Translations under genes and position numbers: made by a program
In this document: piece by piece, positions 34,027 through 43,456 of the stretch
Position numbering within the stretch: position 1 is the first letter of the stretch
Layout of the letters: every line of letters begins with the position of its first letter
Assembly: GCA_015061005.1 (NCBI GenBank)
Contig: SUXJ01000008.1
Span: 1-64,000, forward strand
DNA length: 64,000 nucleotides
Direction of reading: 5' to 3'
Source of the DNA: Bacteroidales bacterium
Lineage (GTDB): Bacteria > Bacteroidota > Bacteroidia > Bacteroidales > Muribaculaceae
Notes under the pieces: model-generated
Seen by the model: only the letters and a program-made list of their open reading frames with translations
What the model was told of the DNA's origin: nothing
Databases searched by the model: none

Positions 34027-37000
34027 ATGAAAAGGCTATTTAGATTTCTAACCCTTACGGTGCTGTTGTCCGTGGGGGGATGTCAGATGGATTATGATGA
34101 TTCAGAATTAGTGGGTCGCATAGACAATTTGGAGAGTAGAGTGGAGCGTCTTGAACAACTATGTCAACAGATGAATAACAATATTTCCTCTTTGCAAGCG
34201 ATTGTAAACGCCCTGCAAATGGAAGACTATATTACGGACGTTGCTCCTATTATTGAGAATGGCATAACCATCGGCTATACGATTTCATTTGCCAAAGCAC
34301 AATCAATTACAATCTATCATGGCGAAGATGGCAAGGACGGCGCTGACGGCAAGGACGGCGCTGACGGCAAGGACGGCAAAGACGGATACACACCACAAAT
34401 TGGAGTAAAGCAAGATTCCGACGGTATTTATTATTGGACCTTAGACGGTGAGTGGTTGCTTGATGGTAATGGCAATAAAATCAGCGTTATAGGCACTGAC
34501 GGTGCTGACGGCAAGGATGGTAGCACACCACAATTAAAGATTGAAAATGATTATTGGTATGTTTCATACGACAATGGAGCATCGTGGATACAATTAGGGA
34601 AAGCAACAGGTGAGGACGGACAAGACGGAACTAACGGTGTTGATGGCAAGGATGGTGTTGATGGTTCTGATGGCAAAGATGGTGACTCATTTTTTCAGAG
34701 CATATCACAAGACGAAAATAATGTATATTTCACTCTTGCAGATGGTACGGTAATCACCGTTCCAAAAGGTCTGGCACTGAGTGTTAAATTTGAAGAGAGC
34801 GATTTGGTCGTTATGTCGCCTAACTCTACTCGCGAAATCGGTTATACCGTTACAAGTTTAATCGATCCTGTAAAGGTGGAGGTTACATCGTCTGCCGACA
34901 TTAAGGCTAAAGTGGTTGCGGAAGATGAGAGTGGTTTGACCGGTAAAATTCATGTTATTACAGGAGATGCGATTGACGAATATAGCAAAGTGATTGTTTT
35001 TGTGTCAAATGGTGACAGGGTGATTATGCGCAGCATCGCGTTTGAGAAAGCCGGTTTAGTCGTGGCAGATAACGCAATAAAGCAAGCTTCAGCCGATGGC
35101 GGTGAGGTGACATTGGAATTTTTGTCAAATGTAGAGTGTCAGGTTGTTATCCCCGGAGAGGCGCAGGATTGGATTTCGGTAGTTCCTGCCACTCGCGCTA
35201 TGGAGAAACAGACTATTACATTGAAGCTTGAGCCTAATGAGGGTTATTACCGTAGCGCAACCGTAACAGTACAATCTCCCGATGGCACTCTTAAATTGGA
35301 GTATCAGGTGGAACAGGATGGAGACTTGAATGAGATTTGGTATACGACAACTGATGGTCAAATTATAACGCTATCCGATCCGAATGTTTTTGGTGTCACT
35401 ATCGTATCAAATGAATATGACAATTCACTCGGAAAAGGAATTATTAAATTTGAAGAAAAAGTAACAGAAATTGGATATGGAGCATTCGAATTCTGCGAGA
35501 ACCTACAGAGTATGACGATTCCCAACGATGTAACAAGTATTGGACAACATGCGTTTCGTCAATGTATGAATTTACAAAATGTAACGCTTCCTAAGAATCT
35601 AAAATCAATTGGACATAGTGCCTTCAATTGTACAGATTTGCGCAGCATAATTATACCAAATGGAGTCGAAGAATTAGGCGATTGCGTATTTCGTGAAACA
35701 GGTTTAGTGAGTATAACAATTCCAGAAAGTGTCAATAATATAGGTGTCGGATTATTAACTATGTGTCCTCTTCTTAAAGAAATTAAAGGTAAATTCGCAT
35801 CAGATGATGGACGTTGTTTAATAGTGAATGGTACGCTAAATTCATTTGCTCCTAACGGCCTGATCGAATATGTTATTCCTAGTAGTGTTACAAAAATTGG
35901 TTTCAATGTATTTCGCTACTCTAATTTGAAAAATATTACTATTCCCAATGGCGTAACATCCATTGGAGAAATGGCATTTATGAATTGTGAAAATTTACAA
36001 AGTATAACTATTCCTGAGAATGTATGTGAGATTGGAAACTATGCTTTTAGTTCTTGTTTTGGCCTAAAAGAATTTAAGGGAAAGTTCTCTTCTGATGATG
36101 GACGTAGTCTTGTTATAGATAGAGTGTTGGAATATGTTGCGCCGTCATTACTAGTAAATTATACAATTCCTAATAATGTGACAAAAATTGCAGATTCTGC
36201 GTTCTCAGGATGCGAAAATCTACAAAGCATAATCATTCCTGAGAATGTAGTAGAGATTGGAGTTGGCGTATTTAGTCATTGTCCCCAACTCCGAAATGTA
36301 TCGATTGGGAATGGAGTAACTTCAATTGGGCAAACGGCCTTTTACTATTGTGAAAGTTTACAACGAATAACTTTCCCGAAAAGTATTACTTTTATGGGTA
36401 GCCATATTTTATGTGGATGCCAAAATCTCAAAGAAATTTATTGTAGAGCAATAACTCCTCCCGAAGGTAACGAATATATGTTCTTGGAAAATTCAGTTGG
36501 CCGTAAAATCTATGTTCCAACAGAATCTGTTCAAACATATAGAACTGCTCCGTATTGGGAAGATTACGCACTATATATCGTTGGTTATGATTTTTCTGAT
36601 TCAATTGTCCCAGATTACATCTCCACCGACTACTCGCAGGATGGCAAGGTGACTGCTTTGCAGACGGCGACCGTGGGTGATGGTATTGATATTGTGCTGA
36701 TGGGAGATGCTTATAGTGACAGGCAAATTGAGAACGGTACATATAAGACAGATATGGAGTATATTTATAGTAACCTCTTTACTCAAGAACCTTATAAGTC
36801 GTTCAAAGACCACTTTAATGTGTACTATGTAAATGTTGTGTCGGCTACAGAAGGGTATGAATATGGCAATACGACCCTTGACGGATATTTTGGCGATGGC
36901 ACATTGGTTGGAGGTAATGACAATACGGTATTTAATTATGCACTGAACGCTATTTCAGAGCATAATATGGACGAAGCATTGATAATCGTAGCGATGAACT

Positions 37001-37629
37001 CCGACAACTATGCCGGTACTTGTTATATGTATTACCCGACTTACACAACGGGGACTTATGGTAGTGGTCCGTCGGTGGCATATTTCCCCAAGGGCGGCGA
37101 CGCTACAACATTTGCGCAACTCCTTCACCACGAGGCATGCGGTCACGGCTTTGCGAAGCTTGCCGATGAATACGCGTATGACTATATGGGAACTATTCCA
37201 AGCGATTATGTCTCCGAGATTCAATCACAGCAGGCTGATTGGGGCTGGTGGAAGAATGTTGATTTCACGAATGACCCGACATCGATACGTTGGAGCCGTT
37301 TTATCAATGATTCTCGTTATGCGAATGAGGCAGTTGGCGCCTATGAGGGCGGCTTGACATATTGGAGCGGCGTATGGCGACCGACTGAGAACTCCATTAT
37401 GCGTTACAACACAGGCGGCTTTAACGCACCATCACGTGAAGCGATATATTACCGCATTCACAAACTTGCTTACGGCGACAGTTGGGAATACGATTACGAA
37501 GAGTTTGTGAAATGGGATGCTCGCAACCGCGCTGAAGCTCCGAGGCGTTCAGCCGCTCGTAAGCCGGCAAATTACAGGCCGACGCATCCGCCTGTAATCA
37601 TGAATAAGACATGGAAAGATGCAAGGTAA
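34027..37629 (+). CDS. Modular lipoprotein: collagen-like, BspA-type leucine-rich repeats, M64 peptidase
   Basis: 1200 residues. Lipobox 'SVGGC' (Cys19); a short coiled coil (about 25-65). A PL29/DUF4988-like N-terminal region has collagen-like Gly-x-Asp repeats (about 98-120 and 196-218), then a BACON-like domain (about 340-435). BspA-type leucine-rich repeats run from about 460 to 840 ('VTSIGEMAFMNCENLQSITI'). The C-terminal about 330 residues are an M64 (IgA peptidase-like) domain with zinc motif 'HEACGHGFAKLADEY' near residues 1034-1048. A surface-attached protease with adhesive repeats is likely (inference). It ends in 'PTHPPVIMNKTWKDAR', a tail matched by the next gene, which overlaps by 11 bases. 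Confidence 0.9.
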   Translation: MKRLFRFLTLTVLLSVGGCQMDYDDSELVGRIDNLESRVERLEQLCQQMNNNISSLQAIVNALQMEDYITDVAPIIENGITIGYTISFAKAQSITIYHGEDGKDGADGKDGADGKDGKDGYTPQIGVKQDSDGIYYWTLDGEWLLDGNGNKISVIGTDGADGKDGSTPQLKIENDYWYVSYDNGASWIQLGKATGEDGQDGTNGVDGKDGVDGSDGKDGDSFFQSISQDENNVYFTLADGTVITVPKGLALSVKFEESDLVVMSPNSTREIGYTVTSLIDPVKVEVTSSADIKAKVVAEDESGLTGKIHVITGDAIDEYSKVIVFVSNGDRVIMRSIAFEKAGLVVADNAIKQASADGGEVTLEFLSNVECQVVIPGEAQDWISVVPATRAMEKQTITLKLEPNEGYYRSATVTVQSPDGTLKLEYQVEQDGDLNEIWYTTTDGQIITLSDPNVFGVTIVSNEYDNSLGKGIIKFEEKVTEIGYGAFEFCENLQSMTIPNDVTSIGQHAFRQCMNLQNVTLPKNLKSIGHSAFNCTDLRSIIIPNGVEELGDCVFRETGLVSITIPESVNNIGVGLLTMCPLLKEIKGKFASDDGRCLIVNGTLNSFAPNGLIEYVIPSSVTKIGFNVFRYSNLKNITIPNGVTSIGEMAFMNCENLQSITIPENVCEIGNYAFSSCFGLKEFKGKFSSDDGRSLVIDRVLEYVAPSLLVNYTIPNNVTKIADSAFSGCENLQSIIIPENVVEIGVGVFSHCPQLRNVSIGNGVTSIGQTAFYYCESLQRITFPKSITFMGSHILCGCQNLKEIYCRAITPPEGNEYMFLENSVGRKIYVPTESVQTYRTAPYWEDYALYIVGYDFSDSIVPDYISTDYSQDGKVTALQTATVGDGIDIVLMGDAYSDRQIENGTYKTDMEYIYSNLFTQEPYKSFKDHFNVYYVNVVSATEGYEYGNTTLDGYFGDGTLVGGNDNTVFNYALNAISEHNMDEALIIVAMNSDNYAGTCYMYYPTYTTGTYGSGPSVAYFPKGGDATTFAQLLHHEACGHGFAKLADEYAYDYMGTIPSDYVSEIQSQQADWGWWKNVDFTNDPTSIRWSRFINDSRYANEAVGAYEGGLTYWSGVWRPTENSIMRYNTGGFNAPSREAIYYRIHKLAYGDSWEYDYEEFVKWDARNRAEAPRRSAARKPANYRPTHPPVIMNKTWKDAR

Positions 37630-37822
37630 GAGAAATGGACTAATTTCAGTGTCGATGATAGCGGTTATGCTGCTATCATCGGCGTGGCTGAGTTCGTGTG
37701 CAGCAAATAAAAACGTGGGCCCTGAACGCAAGAGTCAAACTGAGGAGACGGACAGCGTTGGCGAGTTTGTGCCGACGCATCCGCCTGTGGTCGTTCCGCA
37801 CCCATGGCGTGAGGGGCGGTGA
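37619..37822 (+). CDS. Tiny lipoprotein sharing the tail of the M64 protein
   Basis: 67 residues. Membrane-like signal with lipobox 'LSSC' (Cys27), then a short polar linker and the tail 'PTHPPVVVPHPWREGR'. The preceding protein ends 'PTHPPVIMNKTWKDAR': the same PTHPPV block, an aromatic Trp at the same spacing and a final Arg. The start overlaps the upstream stop, so the genes are coupled. No known family recognised. It is small but supported by the lipobox, the coupling and the shared tail. Confidence 0.75.
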   Translation: MQGKRNGLISVSMIAVMLLSSAWLSSCAANKNVGPERKSQTEETDSVGEFVPTHPPVVVPHPWREGR

Positions 37823-37865
37823 AAAAAAGAGTTGGGGAGGGCTTTTAAATGTCAGGAATTTTTTG

Positions 37866-37873
37866 TAACTTTG
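37866..37873 (+). promoter_or_regulatory. -7 promoter box of rplY
   Basis: TAACTTTG, 85 bases before ATG 37959. The long leader is A-rich and carries no frame of note. Confidence 0.6.
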
Positions 37874-37958
37874 CGCCCGGTTTTCCACACGTGTGATGGG
37901 AAATTAATGAAATAATTTAATTTTGAGTAACACAACTTTAAAAAAACAAACAAAACCA

Positions 37959-38612
37959 ATGAAAACTTTCCAGCTCAGCGCCGAAGCACGTACCGATCTC
38001 GGCAAGAAAGCAACCAAGTCCCTCCGCGCCGAAGGTAAAATCCCCGCAGTTATCAACGGCGGCGAAGTAGTAACACTTCCTTACACCGGCACTTTGAATC
38101 CCGGTCAGAAGCTCGTTGAAATCGAAGACGGCAAGGGTCTGCTCACCACTGATATTGTTGTTACCAACGATGCAGTTCGCAAACTCGTTTATACTCCCGA
38201 AATCTTCGCAGTAGAACTCGACGTTAACGGCAAGAAGATCAATGCCGTTCTGAAGGATATTCAGTTCCACCCCGTGAAGGACACTATTCTTCACATGGAC
38301 TTCCTCGAAGTGAACGATAAGAAGCCCGTTGTTATTGAAGTTCCCGTTAAGCTCGAAGGCCACGCAGAAGGTGTGAAAGCCGGTGGTAAGCTCCAGCTCA
38401 ACATGAAGAAACTTCGCGTTCGTGCCATCTACACTAACGTTCCCGAACGTTTGGTTATCAACGTTGACAACCTCGGATTGGGTAAGACCATTCAGGTAGG
38501 CGAACTTCAGTTCGAAGGCCTCGAATTGGTTAACGCCAAGAATGCAGTTGTCTGCACCGTAGCTCTGACACGTGCTGCACGTGGCGCAGCTGCCGCAGAA
38601 GCTAAGAAGTAA
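37959..38612 (+). CDS. rplY: 50S ribosomal protein L25/general stress protein Ctc
   Basis: 217 residues from ATG 37959 ('MKTFQLSAEARTDLGKKATK'). An upstream in-frame TTG at 37923 would add 12 residues without family support. An N-terminal L25 5S-rRNA-binding domain (1-95) is followed by the Ctc beta domain (96-190) and an Ala-rich tail. Ctc-type L25 joins 5S rRNA in the large subunit. Followed 15 bases later by pth, a common pairing. Confidence 0.96.
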   Translation: MKTFQLSAEARTDLGKKATKSLRAEGKIPAVINGGEVVTLPYTGTLNPGQKLVEIEDGKGLLTTDIVVTNDAVRKLVYTPEIFAVELDVNGKKINAVLKDIQFHPVKDTILHMDFLEVNDKKPVVIEVPVKLEGHAEGVKAGGKLQLNMKKLRVRAIYTNVPERLVINVDNLGLGKTIQVGELQFEGLELVNAKNAVVCTVALTRAARGAAAAEAKK

Positions 38613-38627
38613 TTCTTCGAATAGCCT

Positions 38628-39191
38628 ATGAAATATCTGATTGTGGGGCTCGGGAACATCGGCGAAGAATATCGCGGAACCCGCCACAATATAGGATTTA
38701 TGATATTGGATGCCATGGCCATGGCGTCCAATATCTCTTTCACCACTCAGCGTTATGGCGACGTTGCGACTTGTAGGGTCAAGAACAAGCAGTTGGTCTT
38801 GCTGAAGCCTTCGACTTACATGAATCTGTCGGGCGAGGCAGTGCGTTATTGGGCACAGAAAGAAAAGATCCCGGTGGATCATATTTTGATTCTCGTTGAT
38901 GATTTGGCCTTGCCACTCGGCGCAATCCGAATGAAGGGTAGCGGCAGTGATGCCGGTCATAACGGTTTGAAGAATATTGCCGCGATGATAGGTACTCAAG
39001 GTTATCCGCGTTTGCGCTTCGGGATTGGTAATGACTTTCCACGCGGAGCGCAGGTGAACTACGTGTTGAGTCGATTTAGCGCAGAGGAACTTGAAGTAAT
39101 CAAGCCCCGACTTGACCTTGCTGTAGATGCGATAAAGACGTATGTTTTGGCGGGATTGCAGAAGGCGATGTGTGACTACAACAATAAGTGA
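38628..39191 (+). CDS. pth: Peptidyl-tRNA hydrolase
   Basis: 187 residues. It frees tRNA from stalled peptidyl-tRNA. Catalytic His20 is in 'RGTRHNIGF', substrate-binding Asn10 in 'VGLGNIG', and 'LKPSTYMNLSGEAV', 'LVDDLALPLG' and 'GHNGLKNI' follow in order. In the rplY-pth-S4 protein operon; the next coding region starts 16 bases after the stop. Confidence 0.97.
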   Translation: MKYLIVGLGNIGEEYRGTRHNIGFMILDAMAMASNISFTTQRYGDVATCRVKNKQLVLLKPSTYMNLSGEAVRYWAQKEKIPVDHILILVDDLALPLGAIRMKGSGSDAGHNGLKNIAAMIGTQGYPRLRFGIGNDFPRGAQVNYVLSRFSAEELEVIKPRLDLAVDAIKTYVLAGLQKAMCDYNNK

Positions 39192-39207
39192 ACTTGATTG
39201 GCAGAGA

Positions 39208-39642
39208 ATGGAAGCACGGGTAGATAAATGGCTTTGGGCGGTGAGAGTTTTTAAGACTCGCTCGATCGCAACAGATGCGGTGAAAAAAGGCCGGGTAATG
39301 ATAAACGACGTGTTGGTCAAACCATCGCGCTGCGTTAAGCCGGGTGACGTTGTTAAGGTGAAGAAATCGCCTGTTACGTACTCCTTCCGAGTGTTGCAGT
39401 GTGTGCAAAACCGCCTTGGTGCGAAATTGGTGCCAGAATATATGGAAAATATTACTCCACAGAGTGAACTTGATTTGCTTGAAGTGGTGAAAATTTCCGG
39501 GTTTATTGACCGTCGAAAAGGATTGGGACGTCCGACCAAGCGCGAAGGCCGAGAACTTGCCTTGTTTACTTCCGACATTTGGGATGAGTCAAATGAATGG
39601 GATTTTGATGACGATGATGACGATGACGACGAAAATTCATGA
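39208..39642 (+). CDS. S4-domain RNA-binding protein, Hsp15/HslR-like
   Basis: 144 residues from ATG 39208. The S4 domain 'MEARVDKWLWAVRVFKTRS' to 'VVKVKKSPVTYSF' leads the protein. The middle is basic ('GLGRPTKREGREL') and the tail is a run of Asp. Hsp15 binds stalled 50S-nascent-chain complexes in E. coli; placement after pth fits a ribosome-rescue role (inference). An in-frame GTG at 39172 is an alternative start overlapping pth. Confidence 0.88.
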   Translation: MEARVDKWLWAVRVFKTRSIATDAVKKGRVMINDVLVKPSRCVKPGDVVKVKKSPVTYSFRVLQCVQNRLGAKLVPEYMENITPQSELDLLEVVKISGFIDRRKGLGRPTKREGRELALFTSDIWDESNEWDFDDDDDDDDENS

Positions 39643-39693
39643 ACTTTTCTGTGATTTTCGTCGTTAATTGATTGTTATCGACAGAAATTTATG

Positions 39694-39701
39694 TATCTTT
39701 G
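39694..39701 (+). promoter_or_regulatory. -7 promoter box of the RluB-type gene / asnS
   Basis: TATCTTTG, with ATTG ending 19 bases before it (39671-39674). The leader to ATG 39778 is about 70 bases. Confidence 0.65.
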
Positions 39702-39777
39702 CAACGAAAATCATAACCGACCCGGCGAGATGTCGGGTAATATTTAAAATAAAACAAATACATTTAAGATAAGTCTT

Positions 39778-41175
39778 ATGGAGAATAGTTCCAACAACGA
39801 TTTTAAGCGTCCAAAACGTCCACGTATCGGATTGAGAACAGAAGGAGGCGAATCATCAGCGAATTCGCGATTTGAGAAAGTTACGTACGAGAAGAGAAAT
39901 AATTCCGGAACGCGTAATTTTGAGCGCAATGGTGAGATGCCGGCACGCGGGTCTTATCAGTCGCGCCCGAGAATGTTTAATAATCAAAATGGCGGTGAGG
40001 ATAGTTATCAACCCCGTCCGCGTTATAACAGTAATCGCAATCAGTACAATAGCAACAGCGAAGAGGGTTATCAGCCCCGTCCGCGCTATAACAATAACTA
40101 TAATCAACGTTATAACAACAATGGTGGCGAAGGCGGTTATCAGCCTCGCCAGCGTTACGGCAACAACAATAATTATAATCAGTATAATAGCAACGGCGAA
40201 GGCGATTATCAGCCCCGTCCGCGTTATAATAGCGAAGGATATCATAGCGAATCGGGCGATGGTTACCAGCCTCGTCAGCGTTATGGCGGTCAGAAGCAGG
40301 GCGGCTATCAGACAAATCGTCAGGGCGGCTATCAACGTAATGGCGTTGGTGGTAATCGATATGGTCAAAAGGGTCCGCGACAGATGCAACGTCCCGGCAA
40401 GAGTTTCACTCCGCGTCCCAAACGTGTTGAATACGAGCAGCCGGAAGTTGACCCTAATGTAGAAGTACGCTTGAACAAGTTTATCGCCAATGCCGGCATT
40501 TGCAGCCGAAGAGAGGCCGATGAACTCATTACCAAAGGATTAATCAAGGTGAATGGCCAAGTGGTAACTGAGTTGGGCTCCAAGATAACTGCGAAAGACA
40601 TTGTTGAATACAATGATAAGGTTGTTACTACGGAAAAGAAATGCTATGTATTGCTGAATAAGCCCAAAGACACAGTGACTACGGTAGATGATCCTAATGG
40701 ACGCAAGACGGTTATGGACCTCGTCAGGAATGCTTGTGAGGAACGCATCTATCCCGTAGGTCGTTTGGATAGAAATACAACAGGGGTTCTGTTGTTGACC
40801 AATGACGGCGATTTGGCATCTAAGTTGACTCATCCTCAATATGTGAAGAAAAAGATATATCATGTATGGACAGATCGCGACATTGCCGAAGAAGATATGC
40901 AGCGTATTGCCGACGGCATTGAACTTGAAGATGGTCCGATTCATGCTGATGCCATATCGTATGCAACGGAAACCGATCGCAATCAAGCCGGCATTGAAAT
41001 CCATAGCGGCCGCAATCGCATTGTTCGTCGTATATTCGAGTCATTGGGCTACCATGTGACCAAGCTCGATAGAGTTTACTTTGCCGGATTGACCAAGAAG
41101 AATTTGCCTCGCGGTCGTTGGCGTTATCTGACTCAAGATGAAGTTAATTTCTTGAAAATGGGGTCATTTGAATAA
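39778..41175 (+). CDS. rRNA pseudouridine synthase, RluB/RsuA-type, with low-complexity N-terminal arm
   Basis: 465 residues, nearly twice the usual catalytic size. Residues 1 to about 220 are a repeat-rich arm of Tyr, Gln, Arg, Asn and Gly, with several versions of 'YQPRPRYN' and 'YQPRQRYG'. From about 225 come an S4 domain ('VRLNKFIANAGICSRREADE') and the RsuA-type catalytic domain with the active Asp in 'YPVGRLDRNTTGVLLLTNDG' (near 330). The arm resembles RGG/prion-like RNA-binding tails and may hold rRNA or promote clustering (inference). asnS starts 34 bases after the stop and probably shares the transcript. Confidence 0.92.
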   Translation: MENSSNNDFKRPKRPRIGLRTEGGESSANSRFEKVTYEKRNNSGTRNFERNGEMPARGSYQSRPRMFNNQNGGEDSYQPRPRYNSNRNQYNSNSEEGYQPRPRYNNNYNQRYNNNGGEGGYQPRQRYGNNNNYNQYNSNGEGDYQPRPRYNSEGYHSESGDGYQPRQRYGGQKQGGYQTNRQGGYQRNGVGGNRYGQKGPRQMQRPGKSFTPRPKRVEYEQPEVDPNVEVRLNKFIANAGICSRREADELITKGLIKVNGQVVTELGSKITAKDIVEYNDKVVTTEKKCYVLLNKPKDTVTTVDDPNGRKTVMDLVRNACEERIYPVGRLDRNTTGVLLLTNDGDLASKLTHPQYVKKKIYHVWTDRDIAEEDMQRIADGIELEDGPIHADAISYATETDRNQAGIEIHSGRNRIVRRIFESLGYHVTKLDRVYFAGLTKKNLPRGRWRYLTQDEVNFLKMGSFE

Positions 41176-41209
41176 AATAATCTGAAACATAAATCATTAT
41201 CATAAAAAT

Positions 41210-42598
41210 ATGGAACGCATAAAGATTTGCGATATTTTCAATCCCGAGCTAATCGGTCAAGAAGTGAGCGTTATGGGGTGGGTGCGTACTCGCCGTGGCA
41301 ATAAGTACGTGCAATTTGTTGCCCTAAATGACGGTTCAACCATTCGCAATATTCAAATCGTGTTTGATATGGAGAAATTCTCAGATGCAGACTTGAAGTT
41401 GATAACAACAGGTAGCAGTCTCCATGTCAAAGGTCAATTGGTAGAATCACAGGGTAAGGGTCAGAGCTGTGAAATTCAAGCACAAAGTTTTGAAGTGTTT
41501 GGCACAGCCGATCCTGAGGAATATCCCTTGCAAAAGAAGGGTCACACACTTGAATTCTTGCGCGAGAAGGCACATTTGCGTCCTCGTACCAACACGTTTG
41601 GCGCGGTGCTTCGTGTGCGTTCGGCCTTGGCCTTTGCAGTGCATAAATTTTTCCAAGAAAGAGGGTTCTTCTACCTTAACACGCCACTCATCACAGCAAG
41701 TGACTGCGAGGGTGCGGGCGCAATGTTTCAAGTAACCACTCTTGACTTGAACAATTTGCCGAAAGATGAAGATGGCAAGGTGGATTATTCAACCGACTTC
41801 TTCGGCAAGCCTACTGCATTGACCGTTAGCGGACAGCTTGAAGGTGAACTCGGTGCAACGGCACTCGGAGCAATCTATACTTTCGGTCCGACATTCCGCG
41901 CAGAACATTCAAATACTCCGCGCCACTTGGCCGAATTCTGGATGATAGAACCCGAAGTGGCGTTCTTTGACATCAAGGACAATATGGACCTTGCCGAGGA
42001 TTTCATCAAGTACTGCGTGCGCTACGCGTTGGATAATTGCAAGGACGACCTTGAGTTCCTCCAGCAGATGTATGATAAGGATTTGATTGCTCGTTTGGAA
42101 GGCAGCATTAAGGAAACATTTGTGCGTCTGACCTATACTGAGGGCGTTGAAATCTTGCGCAATTCAGGTAAGAAATTTGAGTTCCCGGTAGAGTGGGGCA
42201 CGGATTTGCAGAGCGAACATGAACGCTATCTCGTTGAGGAACACTTCAAGCGTCCGGTCATTCTCACGGATTATCCCAAGCAAATAAAGGCTTTCTATAT
42301 GAAGTTGAATGAGGATGGTAAGACGGTGCGAGCCATGGACGTTTTGTTCCCCCAAATCGGTGAAATCATAGGCGGCAGTGAACGTGAAGCTGATTATGAT
42401 AAGCTGATGGCGCGTATTGAAGAGATGAACATTCCGATGAAGGATATGTGGTGGTATTTGGATACACGTAAATATGGCACAGTGCCTCACAGTGGTTTCG
42501 GCCTTGGCTTTGAGCGTCTGGTGCTTTTCGTGACCGGTATGACCAACATCAGAGACGTTATTGCCTTCCCGCGTACTCTGGGTAATGCAGAGTTCTAA
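41210..42598 (+). CDS. asnS: Asparagine-tRNA ligase
   Basis: 462 residues. An N-terminal OB anticodon-binding domain ('[20 protein letters not shown]') precedes the class II catalytic core: motif 1 region '[20 protein letters not shown]', motif 2 '[20 protein letters not shown]', motif 3 '[17 protein letters not shown]'. The shape '[10 protein letters not shown]' and the length favour AsnRS over AspRS. Confidence 0.95.
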   Translation: MERIKICDIFNPELIGQEVSVMGWVRTRRGNKYVQFVALNDGSTIRNIQIVFDMEKFSDADLKLITTGSSLHVKGQLVESQGKGQSCEIQAQSFEVFGTADPEEYPLQKKGHTLEFLREKAHLRPRTNTFGAVLRVRSALAFAVHKFFQERGFFYLNTPLITASDCEGAGAMFQVTTLDLNNLPKDEDGKVDYSTDFFGKPTALTVSGQLEGELGATALGAIYTFGPTFRAEHSNTPRHLAEFWMIEPEVAFFDIKDNMDLAEDFIKYCVRYALDNCKDDLEFLQQMYDKDLIARLEGSIKETFVRLTYTEGVEILRNSGKKFEFPVEWGTDLQSEHERYLVEEHFKRPVILTDYPKQIKAFYMKLNEDGKTVRAMDVLFPQIGEIIGGSEREADYDKLMARIEEMNIPMKDMWWYLDTRKYGTVPHSGFGLGFERLVLFVTGMTNIRDVIAFPRTLGNAEF

Positions 42599-42602
42599 AA
42601 TT

Positions 42603-42654
42603 CAATTTTATGATTAAAATTGCGCTCCGATAGTTAGAAATGACTACGGAGCGC
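42603..42654 (+). terminator. Two hairpins after asnS
   Basis: CAATTTTA (42603-42610) pairs with TAAAATTG (42615-42622), and GCGCTCCG (42622-42629) pairs with CGGAGCGC (42647-42654). The second probably ends the transcript, though only a weak T-run follows. Confidence 0.6.
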
Positions 42655-42679
42655 ATTCATTCACTTTCAGTCGGAAAAT

Positions 42680-43456
42680 ATGAAGCGAATAAGCCGAGTT
42701 TTGGCAATCGGACTCATGGTTTCAGCATGTAGTCACGAACCTCAAGAATTTAGAATAAAGGTAGAGGCACCAATTATTGGTACTCAACAAATCACGGCTG
42801 TCTATACAACCGACGACGGCAATCGTCGGTCAATATCAGTGCCGGCGGTTGAAGGTGCGTTTGAATTAGTAGGCTCAAGTTCAATTCCTTCTGTAATAGA
42901 AATTTTTACGTCAAATAAGCAGCTTTTTACGGCTATAATTGCAAAAAACGGCGAGTCGCTGACATTGCGAGAGGTTGAGGGCGGTTTTGACGTTGAGGGT
43001 AGTGAGACGGCGCAAATTCTTGCGAACTATAAGCTCGGGAATGATACCATAGGAATGCCGATAGAGGTACGCCAAGCAATTGATATTGTTTATACGGAAC
43101 ATAGTAGGGAGGATTATCCCAAGTTTGAAGCCCCCGAGTTGATTTTCGGCCGTGATTCGATTGCGACTCTTCCGGTTGAGGGAGTGTGGGTCTTTACGTC
43201 ATCGCTCAGTGAGCGTACGGGTTCACTGCTCGACACCCTTAAGGTTCGTTCTAAGGAAGAAAAGCCTGTGCGCGATGTGTTTATCGGCACTGATACTGTT
43301 AGTTGGCGCATATATACGCGGAGAGATTCAGCCACGTGGACCCAAGCGATGCTGCCCGATGGCCCCCTGAAACTGCGCGGCATTCTGACTTCGACTCCCC
43401 TGCTTGTTGAAGTGGATTCCTTAGGAGTCGTGACCCGAGTTCAAAGACTGGAATAA
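42680..43456 (+). CDS. Lipoprotein with DUF4369-like N-terminal domain
   Basis: 258 residues with lipobox 'VSAC' (Cys17). The following about 100 residues ('EFRIKVEAPIIGTQQITAVY', 'VEGAFELVGSSSIPSVIEIF') resemble the DUF4369 domain that precedes thioredoxin folds in many Bacteroidetes lipoproteins. The C-terminal part looks thioredoxin-like but shows no CxxC pair. Function unknown. The last 16 bases overlap the convergent HsdR_N gene. Confidence 0.7.
   Translation: MKRISRVLAIGLMVSACSHEPQEFRIKVEAPIIGTQQITAVYTTDDGNRRSISVPAVEGAFELVGSSSIPSVIEIFTSNKQLFTAIIAKNGESLTLREVEGGFDVEGSETAQILANYKLGNDTIGMPIEVRQAIDIVYTEHSREDYPKFEAPELIFGRDSIATLPVEGVWVFTSSLSERTGSLLDTLKVRSKEEKPVRDVFIGTDTVSWRIYTRRDSATWTQAMLPDGPLKLRGILTSTPLLVEVDSLGVVTRVQRLE

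Noticed and set aside
37938-39578. 546-residue open frame on the minus strand
   Set aside because: It runs antisense across rplY, pth and the S4 gene, all well supported. It has no family motifs.
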